Origin: Rhypophila decipiens
Taxonomy: Eukaryota; Ascomycota; Sordariomycetes; Sordariales; Naviculisporaceae
DNA: 64,000 nucleotides
Assembly (NCBI GenBank): GCA_033297075.1
Contig: MU858194.1
Location: 31,468-95,467 of the forward strand
Direction of reading: 5' to 3'
In this document: positions 49,579 through 60,428 of the stretch, one piece after another
How positions within the stretch are numbered: the stretch's first letter is position 1
Layout: each line of letters begins with the position of its first letter
The notes under the pieces: model-generated
Database searches by the model: none
Told to the model about the DNA's origin: nothing
Seen by the model: the letters and a program-made list of their open reading frames with translations, nothing else
Made by a program: the position numbers and the translations under genes

Positions 49579-51338
49579 ATGACTGAGGTATCGTCGACAC
49601 GTCTGTACCTGGGGAATCTGCCCCGAGGTGGTAAGTCGCTGATTCCGCCGCCGCGTTGCCTGCAAGCAGCTTCCCAGTTCCAGCTTCCTTGCCTGCACCG
49701 TGCTGGGATGCTGTTTTGGCCACAGAGATCGCTAACTGTTCCGATAGCGACCAAAGCTGATGTCGAGGCCCATTTTGCCACCCATGGAACTGGCGAGATC
49801 ACCGAGATCAAGCTCATGAACGGCTTCGGTTTCATCGAGTACAAAGATGCGATGGACGCCCGTGATGTTGTTCCTGGTAAGTTCTTGCTTCACCCACACT
49901 TCACCGTGGCAATGCAAATAACTAACGAGATGCCTCTTCAATAGCTTTCCGTACGTAACTGCCTTCCCGACCAAGATTCGCAACCCATGTTCCCCGATTC
50001 GTTCCTTGGCTAACGAGTTTGCCGCACATGAAGATGGATCTGATTTCATGGGCGAGCGCTTGACCGTCCAGTTTGCCCGCGGCACCCGCCACCGTGAGGG
50101 AGGCAACTTCAACCACGAGCGCTCCAGCGCTCCCAGGCCGCGTCGCACTCCGCACCGTATGCAAATCAATGGACTTCCCAATGATACAAGCTGGCAGGTC
50201 TGTCTTCCCCTCCAATTCCCTTGACGCGGATCACAAAACGACGTTCATCCCTGAATACAATTTTTGGAAACGCGTCGCACCTCCCCTGGTTCGAGATGGA
50301 CTCCCCATTTCGGACTTTGGTACGCCCTGCCGGGACTTGATGATTCCTATCTGCCCCAAAGGCTCTCTGTCAAGTGGGTCTGTATGGCGCCTGGCTGGTG
50401 CAACCCCTTGGACTCTTTCTGCCCCCGTTGATTCTGTTTGTTCGACTTGGTCAATATCCTCACTTCCGTTCTTTCGGTAGCTTTCGTTGGTCTGATGGAG
50501 CAAGCTTCTGGAGAGTTCTTGGCTCGCTCGTCACCTTCGGGCACGATTGGCTTACTGGACGTATTAACTGGTTCTTCGCACGGCCAAACCTGGACTTTCG
50601 ACTTACATGGATTCTGGATTTAGGACCTGAAAGACTTTGCTCGGCAATCTGGCCTTGATGTTGTCTATTCCGAGACCGGCCGTAACGGCACCAGTGAGGG
50701 GTGAGTCATTTTTTGTCCCCTCGGAGTGTGCATTTCCGTTGGTCTAACCTGTCTTGTTTAGATTCGTTGAATTCGAGACCGCTGGTGACCTCAGAACAGC
50801 CGTTGAGAAGCTGGACGGCCGCGAATTCAAGGGGCAGCGGGTATCCTGCGTACCGAATGTGAGTCTCATCCAATATCCCTGCCCTCTGGACAGTGCTGAC
50901 CTTCAGTATCAGACCCAGCCGGACATCCCTGCTGGCCGGGATCGTGCGAGGTCTCGTTCTCCCCGACGCCCTTACCCGGCTCCCGTCGATGACTACGACC
51001 GTCGTGGACCTCCCCGAGGCGGCGGTTATAGTCCTCGCCGCGATGGATACCGTGATGGATACCGTGATCGATCTCCACCTCCTCGCCGCGATTACTACGA
51101 GGACCGAGGTCGTGGTTATAGATCCCCTCCCCGCCGTGGACCAGTTGATGATTACCCTCCCCCCCGTGGTGGCCGTTACGAGGAGCCTTACCGTGGACCC
51201 CGCGATTATCCGCCTGACCCGTATGTGAACGGACGGGCCCCCTATGATCGTCGGCCCCCGCCACCGGAATTCCCCCCTCGTGATGCGTACCCACGAGAAG
51301 CCTATCCCCCGCGTGATTATGAGCGCCGGCCTTACTAG
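49579..51338 (+). CDS. SR-type splicing factor with two RRMs and a 6-nt microexon
   Basis: Seven exons: 49579-49630, 49748-49876, 49945-49950, 50034-50197, 50624-50700, 50762-50858 and 50907-51338, giving 318 residues. Exon 3 is only CTTTCC and encodes the middle of VVPAFHGSDF; without it RRM1 loses frame. RRM1 (about 7-75) has RLYLGNLPRG and GFGFIEY. RRM2 (about 100-175) has RMQINGLPNDTSWQDLKDFA and GFVEFET. The tail is Arg/Ser/Pro/Tyr-rich (RSRSPRRPYP, then RGGGYSPRRDG-like units). It resembles S. pombe Srp2 and related SR proteins that bind exonic enhancers. Intron 4 is long (426 bp) and intron 6 is 48 bp and in frame. An alternative ATG at 49561 adds six residues; 49579 has the better context and fits relatives. 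Confidence 0.93.
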
Positions 51339-52442
51339 ATGGAAGGCGATCTCCCAGATGGATCAAGGCTGCTCAGTCATGATATCAATCCGGACAGCGT
51401 TGCCCCGCATCGATTGCCGCCCGGGAGACAACGCGATGGTCCGCTGCCGCCCTAGAGACAACGTGATGGTCCGCTGCCGCCCTGGAGACAACGCGATGGT
51501 TTGTGACGAACATTTCTTTTTCTTAGTATCTCTCCGTATTGCGTTATCTTACGTCTTTGAAAAGTTTTACTTCTTGCATGTCTTTTCAGGCTGTGGAGCC
51601 GGTTTGGGTCAGCGCACAGAATGATCAGGCATGAAACGGTCTGTCTTTTATTCCCAAGAGTCTCTTTCCGGGTTTCCTTTTGACGGACAAGGCGGCGATG
51701 GGTTTAAAGGTCATTTTTCTTAAAAGGAGTAGGTGCTGCAGGTAGCTGGTGGTTTACTATGGCTAATGGCTTTCTTGGCTTTATTGGTGACTTCTCTGGC
51801 AGGTTGCACGGCTTAATGAATACTCAAGTTCTGTTCTATGCTTTTTCTTTTTCCTGTTCCACTTTTACAGGTCATGTACGATGTATGGTTTGTTTTTTGG
51901 CACCTTGTTGTTTTGGAATCGGGCCTCTTCGCGGTTGGCGCTTACCTGATGTGAAGGCAAAGGTATCCAAGGCGTCCGTGTCTGTAGGAAGCTTATTTCG
52001 TATTTTAAATATAGCGGCTTTCCCGTATTTCTTCAGTAACTCATCTCTAATCTATACTTTGGACTCGTCCGAAAGATCTCCCGGTATTCGTGTAGCGTCT
52101 GGGACCTAGATACACCTATACAGTTAAATACAATCGGGCGGACAATTCTCGGTTTTAGTCTAAACGTGAGAGGCAAGGGCACTGCTGTGGGGGTCAGATT
52201 AAGCTTTGTGGAGTCTCGGTGGTTGAGGACGTGCGCCATGCACTCGGGCGGGGTGCTCGGCGCCCAATCAGATACTAGTCCGCCAAGTCAAGGTCCCCAT
52301 TGAAATTTTTCCATCGTTATCGATGGACTGTGATTTCCAGCACCCCTCCACCACTGAACTGTAGATTGTATTTGCAACTTTCAGAAAATTAAACTCAAGT
52401 TGACATCGTGCAAACTCGAGACTCGGCCCGAAATCGCCCACA
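51339..52442. other. 3' region of the SR-type gene and promoter of dbp9
   Basis: It holds a 30-bp minisatellite (listed separately) and T-rich sequence. No other gene is supported. Confidence 0.45.
51416..51500 (+). repeat. 30-bp minisatellite, about 2.8 copies
   Basis: Units start at 51416, 51446 and 51476. Each reads GCCGCC, two or three variable bases, then GAGACAACG-GATGGT, with few differences. The array lies 78 bases past the stop codon, probably in the 3' untranslated region. Confidence 0.85.
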
Positions 52443-54445
52443 ATGAAACGCAAATTAGACCAGAACGATGAACCATCGCCCTCGACTTCGGCCACGGAGG
52501 AACCGGCCAGCAAAGAATCGACCACCAAACCAGAGCAACAAACAACAACAGAACCATCATTTGACCAGCTTGGATTAGACCCTCGATTGGTGCAGGCCGT
52601 CGCGAAACAGAACTTTGAAAAACCAACCCTGGTTCAGCGCAAGGCGATTCCTCTTGCTCTCGATGGCCAAGATGTCTTGTGCAAAGCGAAGACCGGCTCG
52701 GGCAAAACCGCAGCATATGTTCTTCCTGCGCTCTCGACAATACTCAAGAAAAAAGCCGTACGTCTGCTCAAGCTCACAGGTGTGGTATACTTTACAAGTA
52801 ACTAACAAATCTGCGTCTGTCTAGACCGATTCGACACCCTCTACCGCCGCTCTCATCCTCGTACCCACCCGCGAACTAGCCGACCAAGTCTTCAAGGCAG
52901 TCCAGGAATTTTCTGCTTTCTGCACAAAGGACATCCAGGCTTCGAAGCTAACAGAGAACGTTTCGGATGCGGTTCTGCGATCACTGCTAGCCAATGTTCC
53001 TGATATCGTGGTCGCCACTCCCGCCAGAGCATGGCACAGCGTCGACACATCGGCCTTGTCGCTGGAAAAGCTACAATACCTTATCCTAGACGAGGCGGAC
53101 CTCCTATTGTCGTACGGGTATGATGAAGATATGGAGAACCTTTCAAGGTCACTGCCAAAGGGTGTACAGACCATCATGATGAGCGCTACACTTTCGACGG
53201 AGCTCGATACACTCAAGGGGATCCTCTGTCGCAATCCCACCCTGCTAGATTTGAAGGAGGATCTAGGGCCCGAGGATGAAAAGCTTACTCAATACTATAT
53301 CAAATGCGCCGAGGATGACAAGTGGTTGATTTCATATTTAATATTCAAGCTGCAGCTCATCAAGGGCCCCTGCCTGGTCTTTGTCACCGATATTGACCGG
53401 GCTTATCGATTGAAACTCTTCTTCGAGCAGTTCAGCATCCGCAGCTGTATCCTGAATTCCGAACTGCCGGTCAATACACGGATCAAGGTTGTGGAGGAGT
53501 TCAACAAGGGTATTTACGACATTATCATCGCATCGGACGAGAAGAGCGGGGTTTTTGCCGACAAAAAGGAGGCCGACGCAGAGGAAGAGCAAGCCGAGGA
53601 CAATTCCAAGTCTAAAAAGGCGGAGACTGCCGATGGAGAAGCGGAAAGCGCACAGCCGAAGAAGAAGCGGAAGACCAGCAAGAACAAGAAGGACGATGAG
53701 TATGGTGTGTCCCGTGGTATCGATTTCAAGAACGTTGCGGCTGTAATCAACTTCGATCTGCCGACATCTTCGTCTTCGTATATCCACCGGATTGGGCGGA
53801 CAGCAAGAGCGGGTCGTGCCGGTATCGCGATATCGTTTGTTATCCCGACCGAGTTGTACGGGAAACACAGGCCCACCTCGATTAAGAGCTGCGAGAACGA
53901 CGAGAAGGTGCTGGGCAAGATCATCAAGTCACAGGCTAAGCAAGGCAGGACGTTGGAACCATATAACCTGAACAAGGACCAAATGGAGGCCTTCAGATAC
54001 CGCATGAACGATGCGTTGCGTGCGGTCACCAAGGTGGCGATTCGGGAGGCGAGAACCAAGGAACTCAGGCGAGAACTGCTTAGGAGTGAGACGCTGAAGC
54101 GGTAAGTATTTTTAGATCTCTGTTTGATAAGCCGATTTGGAGTTGGTCGCTAATCACCTTTTCATTATCAGGTATTTTGAAGAGAACCCCGCAGAACTCG
54201 CCCATCTCAGAAATGATGGTGAACTTGGCAGAGCCATGAGGCAACAGCCCCATCTGAAGCACGTCCCGGATTATCTGTTGCCGAAAGAGGGGAAGAATGC
54301 GCTCACATCAAACGATGTCGGTTTCGTACCCTTTAGGAAGGAAGGCGGCAAGCAGAGACATAAGAAAGGAGGTAAGAAGGGAGGGTTCAAGGTCGGCAGC
54401 AGGAAACGCGATCCGCTCAAGACGTTTAGGGCCAGGAAGAAATGA
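52443..54445 (+). CDS. dbp9: ATP-dependent RNA helicase Dbp9
   Basis: Three exons, 52443-52757, 52825-54101 and 54172-54445, give 621 residues. Motifs in order: Q-motif region ([14 protein letters not shown]), motif I AKTGSGKT, Ia VPTREL, Ib region VVATPAR, motif II DEAD, motif III SAT (MMSATLS), motif [13 protein letters not shown]. An acidic and lysine-rich insert (about 375-420; [14 protein letters not shown]) before [10 protein letters not shown] and the ending [17 protein letters not shown] are hallmarks of Dbp9. In yeast Dbp9 acts in the nucleolus in 60S ribosomal subunit assembly. Introns are 67 and 70 bp. Confidence 0.95.
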
Positions 54446-55081
54446 GTTTGAGGGGGGTTGAGGGCATTCACGGCTCGCTGCGATCCTCAATACCATACGA
54501 GCGGCCTTGTTTTTCATGTTGATTAGTTGGCGAACTGCATCTTGAAGCATTGCTGGGGTATTAAAACGGTACAGAATATATAATCTCAACATCGTGCTTT
54601 TAAATAAACAACACCTGTATATTTGGAGATGACTGCCGAGTGGCGACCGGAGAGCTATGTACAGCTGCGTTGGCCGAACTCTTGGCTCGCCGGGAGGGAG
54701 CTTGGAGCCAAGATGGAGTCAACTACGCGGCAACATCGCCACCGAAGCTGGTGAGTCTTGATATCAAAGGGGTATAAAGGCCAACCTTACGTAGGCTTAA
54801 GCGACTTTCGCTCTCTTAAATATCAGGGACATATTATATCATTGGTTTGGTTCTCAAGTGTTTTTCTCCAGTTCAGGAACAACTTTGGACCCGGACCCCC
54901 CATTCGAGCCATTCCCCACTACGTCTCCAACTCATACGTCACATCTGCTCTCAACCTCACAGTTCACTCCCTCATCACAGCCACCGACAAAATCCATTCC
55001 ACCTCTTTTCTTTACGTTAAAAGTTTACACACACGACTCCCACCCAAATACCTCTCAAATCTCCAAAAAGCAATAATCAAA
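54446..55081. other. Intergenic region between dbp9 and the small acidic protein
   Basis: 636 bases. The right half, C/A-rich with CTCC and CACA words, is likely a 5' leader. No gene is seen. Confidence 0.4.
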
Positions 55082-55297
55082 ATGCCCGTACCAATGAAGC
55101 CATCCCCATCCGGCTCGTCCGCCGCGACCAATTCAGAGCCGCAACAACAGCAGCAGCAGCAAGACAAGCCAACCGGCGCAGGTATCGACACCGGCGCGGG
55201 AACCTCCCGGCCCAAGACCGAGGCTGAGCTTGAAGCCGACAGGTTATACGAGGAGCGGATGGAGGAGGAATATGCCAAGCGGGAGGGAGGTGCTTGA
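55082..55297 (+). CDS. Small charged protein, 71 residues, unknown
   Basis: The frame is open further upstream, but ATG at 55082 (MPVPMKPSPSGSS) in context ATCAAAATG is the natural start after a C/T/A-rich leader. It has a Gln run of seven, then a Gly/Thr patch, and a conserved-looking acidic end KTEAELEADRLYEERMEEE followed by YAKREGGA. The pattern is that of a short intrinsically disordered protein with one amphipathic helix. I do not recognise a family. Confidence 0.6.
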   Translation: MPVPMKPSPSGSSAATNSEPQQQQQQQDKPTGAGIDTGAGTSRPKTEAELEADRLYEERMEEEYAKREGGA

Positions 55298-56182
55298 GAA
55301 TGAAGGGGCGTCACTTCAACATCAGTATTAATAGCATCATGTATCGGTTATTGAACTGGGCTGCTCTGCAGAATTCTGTACGGATATGCTTGTATGATCA
55401 TTCGGGTATCTTAAAGAAGAGGTCAGATTTACCTCATCCCAGGGAGAATCAACATTGATCCAAGTTCATATCCTCCCATGTGAAAACAAAACTGCCACAC
55501 GGGATAATGAAGTAGAGATTCTACTTAAAGTGACCGCTTGAATACCTTACTTAGCTTGTGATACAAGTAGGTATGGAAAGTACACCTGCAAAGCTCAGAT
55601 ACCTAGGACTGCGACCAATTCTGTCATTGCTTCCCCCATCCGTGATACCAGTGTTACCATTGAGCCTTTTATCCTGATATGTACAGTGGAACCCTTCACA
55701 CTCGAACTACCAGGTGGTTCACACAACCCTCATTTCTCTTTCCAGGTTCCTCCCACCGTAAAAACACATGGTCGTCAAACAAACTCAAAACCACAAGCCC
55801 ATGCCCCCACAGCACGAAACCTTCTTCATCCTCCTAGAAGCTATATAATCTGGCTCTCTGTTAAGGTTTCTTTTTCTTCTGCCTTCTTCGTTTACCTCCC
55901 GTCGCCAAATGCACTGCGAAAGATGTCTCTTCAGGACCATTTTACCAAAAGGACCTTGTCAAAAAAGGATTCTTGTGATGATTATATTTTGTTAATAAGC
56001 ACTACCAATACGTTTAGCACCGGTGATGTCAACACAGACCAGTGACTCGTACAAATACACGTATGCCCATCCCCAAAACACCGGTTCACAGAAAATCAAA
56101 CTAGTACCCAGTGCAAATGAAATAGAAATAACACTTTCTTTTGTATGCCAGTAAAATCAAACAGGGGAATCTATGGTATTAT
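55298..56182. other. Convergent intergenic region
   Basis: 885 bases between two convergent genes, with their 3' untranslated regions. No other gene is supported. Confidence 0.4.
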
Positions 56183-58507
56183 TTAAAGCTCGTCGTGGCT
56201 GGCAGGCTCGTCATCCTCGCCGGCACCCTCTCCGCCCTGGCTGTAAAGCTTGCTGGTGATGGGGTATGCCACGTTGGACAGCTTCTCCTTCTGCTCCTCG
56301 AAGTCCTCGGCGTTGGCAGTGGCGGCGTTCTCCTCAAGCCAGTCCTGGGCCTCCTTGACGGCGTCAAGGATGGTCTCCTTGTCCTCCTCGTCAATCTTGC
56401 CACCGAGACCCTCCTCATCGTTGACCTGGTTCTTCAGGCTGAAGGCATAGTTCTCAAGAGCGTTGCGGGCCTCAATGCGCTCACGGGTAGCCTTGTCCTC
56501 CTCGGCGTACTTCTCAGCCTCGGCGACCATGCGGTCAATCTCCTCCTGGGTAAGACGGCCCTTGTCGTTGGTGATGGTGATGGACTCGCCCTTTCCGGTG
56601 CCCTTGTCATGGGCAGAGACCTTGAGGATACCATTGGCATCGAGCTCGAAAGAAACCTCGATTTGGGGAACGCCGCGAGGGGCGGGGGGGATGCCAGTAA
56701 GCTCAAACTTTCCAAGGAGGTTGTTGTCCTTGGTCATAGAGCGCTCACCCTCGTAGACCTGGATAAGGACGACGGGCTGGTTATCGGCGGCGGTGGAGAA
56801 GATCTGGCTCTTGCGGGTGGGGATAGGGGTGTTACGGGGGATGAGCTTGGTCATGACGCCACCGGTGGTCTCAATTCCGAGAGTCAACGGGTTGACATCC
56901 ATGAGAACAATCTCCTCGGTACCCTGCTCACCGCTCAAAACACCAGCCTGGACGGCAGCGCCGAAAGCGACGGCCTCGTCGGGGTTAATACCCTTGCTGG
57001 CCTTCTTGCCGTTGAAGTACTCCTCAATGAGGGAGACAACCTTGGGGATACGGGTAGAACCACCAACAAGGACGATGTCGTCAACCTCGGACTTTGAGAC
57101 CTTGGCATCCTTGAGAACCTGCTCGACGGGCTTGATGGTCTTCTTGAAGAGATCCAAGTTGAGCTCCTCGAACTTGGCGCGGGTAAGGGTCTCGGTGAAG
57201 TCCTTGCCACCGAAGAAAGACTCGATTTCAATACGAGTGGACATCTGGCTGGAGAGGGTACGCTTGGCCTTCTCGGCCTCACGCTTGAGCTTGCCCATAG
57301 CCTTGAGGTCCTTGGTGACATCGACGTTGTGCTTCTTGTTGAAGGTCTTGGCGAAGTGGTTGATGACACGCTGGTCGAAATCCTCACCACCAAGATGGGT
57401 ATCACCGGCCGTGGCCAGGACCTCGAAGACACCCTGTTCGATAGACAGAAGAGAGACATCGAAGGTACCACCACCAAGATCGTAGACAATGATCTGGCGC
57501 TCTCCATCGGTCTTATCAAGTCCGTAGGCGATAGCGGCGGCGGTGGGCTCGTTGACAATGCGGAGGACGTTAAGACCAGCGATCATACCGGCGTCCTTGG
57601 TAGCCTGTCTCTGGTTGTCGTTGAAGTAGGCGGGGACGGTAACAACGGCGTGGGTGACCTTCTTGCCAAGGTAGGCCTCGGCGGTCTCCTTCATCTATTC
57701 AGGGGTTTAGCTTGAGCTCAGCACACAAATTCGATCTCGCTCGTGATGTAACATACCTTGCCAAGAACCATGGCGGAGATTTCCTCGGGAGTGAAAGTCT
57801 TCTCGGAACCCTGAACTTGGACCTTGACAACGGGCTTGCCATCCTTGGAGACAACCCTGTGGAAATGTGTTAGTGACCTGCGAGACGACGTTGAGCGGTG
57901 TATCCATTACTCACTTGAAGGGGAAGTGCTTGATGTCCTTCTGGACGTCAGACTCGGAGAACTTGCGTCCAACGAGACGCTTGATGTCGAAAATGGTGTT
58001 TTCAGGGTTGGCGGCAGCCTGGTTCTTGGCTGCGTCTCCGACCAAACGCTCCTCATCGGTGAAGGCGACGTACGAAGGGGTGATACGGTTTCCTTGGTCG
58101 TTGACGAGAATTTCTACCTTGCCCTTTTGCATAACACCAACACATCTAACAGAAGAGTTAGCCACCTCTCTTGTAGACTTTCCTGTTTGCGAGCCCGGTG
58201 TATGTTTGTGCCCCGAGGGGCCGGGCCGTCGACCGGGACGGGGGAATCATCGAAGTGTTTGCTGCAAGGACTTACGAGTATGTGGTGCCCAAATCCTGTA
58301 GAAAGCACTGTTAGTCGCGATGCTCGTTTTGAAAATGCTTGAGGACAGGTGGCAGAGTCGGCGAGGAACACTTACGATACCAATGACGGTGCCATATTCT
58401 TGGACATCGTCAGCGCGAACCTGCTGGACGAAGCCAGCAGAGAAGAGAAGGGCGAAAAGCCCGATGATGCTGAGGCCTACGGCCCAGCTTCTTGATCGAG
58501 GCTCCAT
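56183..58507 (-). CDS. bipA: ER chaperone BiP (Hsp70)
   Basis: Five exons on the minus strand: 58376-58507, 58276-58295 (20 nt), 57915-58145, 57757-57856 and 56183-57694, giving 664 residues. A signal peptide ([15 protein letters not shown]) opens the protein and it ends in HDEL, the ER retrieval signal. Hsp70 signatures: IDLGTTYS-type motif split over exons 1-3 (here GIDLGTTYS), [41 protein letters not shown]. Substrate domain: [19 protein letters not shown]. BiP folds secreted proteins, drives translocation, and controls the unfolded-protein response. The four introns (58-130 bp) all have GT/AG ends. The symbol is that used in Aspergillus; yeast calls it KAR2. Long frames on the other strand are shadows of high codon bias. 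Confidence 0.97.
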
Positions 58508-60428
58508 TGAGCTCTTGTGTGTGTGAATGACGAAAAATCAGAAAAAGTCCACCCCACTACCGAGTTGCGATGTTGGCGACAGCGATGCAAACGTGGGAAA
58601 AGATAGCGCGAAGGAAAAGAGAATTGGAATTGCTCTTTTGGTTCCCCCGGTTTCTTGTTCCTTGTCCAGAATAAGAAGAGAGAAAGAAATTAGACTTGGG
58701 GAAATTGGTTGGCGGGAAGAATGGTGGATTGGTGTGAAAGTGGAAGCAGCTCGTCTTTATGTGGTGGACAAAAACCTGAGAATTGGTAAATCTGTCCTCT
58801 GTCAATCTGCTTGTGGCCAGCAGTCAGTTACAGCTTCTGCGGCAGGCGGCAGCAGCTTCGAGCCACCTTACCCAAAATTTAGTCCGCCCCACCGGGCCAC
58901 CCAAACAGCAGGCAATCGCAGAGCACGGATGACAGGGGTGGTTCTAAGCCGCCAAGGGGAGCAACGTGGTTGGTTCCTTCCGTTGTCCCCGTCAGCGAAC
59001 TGTCCAGAATCCGCATGATTGATTTCTGTACTTTTTATTCATATCTGGCAACTCTGGTGGTCATTTGCATGCTTTGGATTGACATTCTATCCGTATTCTT
59101 GGTAGAGCTAGCGGTAATGGTTCATAGCTGAGGTGGCTCGCCAGTCGCCATTTGCTCCTTGGCCGGGCTCTGTTGTAACTTTGTAAACAGCCACATGTGC
59201 TCGAAACTTCGACAAAGGGGAAAACCAGCCACATCTCTAGAACAATCACAAGTCCAGCCGCTCCTGGCCCTGCGTTTTCCAACTTCATCGAGAAGTTTCC
59301 GCATAAACTTACCACGGGTTGGCCCGATTGATCCTTCACACGTGTACACTACGAAAGGGTTCAGATGCGGCGCAACAAGAGATCTATGACAGCTATCTCA
59401 CATATGCGCTCTGGGACGCATCTCATAAAGGGGTCTCTGGCCTCTCCGTAGGTAATCACTCTCCGACGTAGAGTGGCTTTGGAGATCTTGCATGAAATAT
59501 ATTGAAATTGCTTGACCTCTTTGGTGCTGTCTTGTTCTTCCCCGACCTGCTGGGCCCCAATATTTCCAGTTGCTTCCATCATCAGCCTCGCCCCCGTTCG
59601 ATGTTCCCCCCTTTTCCCCACATTGAAATGGTACCGTACCTCCCGATGCGGCGAGCGGCAAAGGGACAACCGCCACACCCCTGTTTCTGCCAGAGTGGCC
59701 TTTTTGCGATCCTTGCTTTTCCATCTCAGCCCCGATTTGTCCACATAATCTTAACATTCTCTCACCGAGTTTTCATACAAACCAGTTAAGATGATACTCT
59801 CAACCGAACCCCTGTTTCCGGGAACTGTGGCTTCTTCGGACCCTCTCGTGTAACAAGTAGCCTTGTCGGCCGGGATGCTGCTCCGGTTTCCTGAATTAGA
59901 AGTTATTGAACCTCAAAGGATGCTCGGGCTCCTGCTCGTCACTTACATATCGATGTCCGTGACGCATGATATGTACATTACCAACGGCGGATGGATATCT
60001 GTCTGTCAGAAATGCAGCACGAAGGCCAGGGGAGCTCAGTCAAACGGAATCAGTATCCCACGAGTAACAGTTGAGTGAGATGTACCTCCGTACACGTGAA
60101 GGAGGAGAAGAAGGGGGCTGTCTCAAGTTTCTCTACCCCACGGTGAAAATACGTACCGGTATCTACTGCTGGCTCATCACGAATTACATCACACGTATAT
60201 GCGCCGAGCATATGACCCAAGTTCGAATGAGCTTGGAAGCCACAACGAGGAGTACTAACCACTATACTATTACGGCCTTGATTGCTGTATTTGTACTGTA
60301 TTCACTTCGCTATGGTTGCTCTCATGACGAGTTTCGGGAGTCTATCCAAAACTTCAAAACGCTGATGCTCAAGCACATGCTCCATAGAATATATCTTTCA
60401 TGCTCTCGGCGCCAATAAGCCTGTCCCT
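58508..60428. other. Intergenic region between bipA and hbs1
   Basis: 1.9 kb. The left end is the bipA promoter; on the minus strand CCAAT words are seen near 58700-58735. I could not identify a convincing UPR element. No gene is supported. Confidence 0.45.

Noticed and set aside
51244..51624. 126-codon frame covering the 30-bp repeats
   Set aside because: It overlaps the SR-type last exon in another frame, and its repeats translate only because the unit is a multiple of three.
56141..57097. 318-codon plus-strand frame
   Set aside because: Antisense shadow of the last BiP exon.
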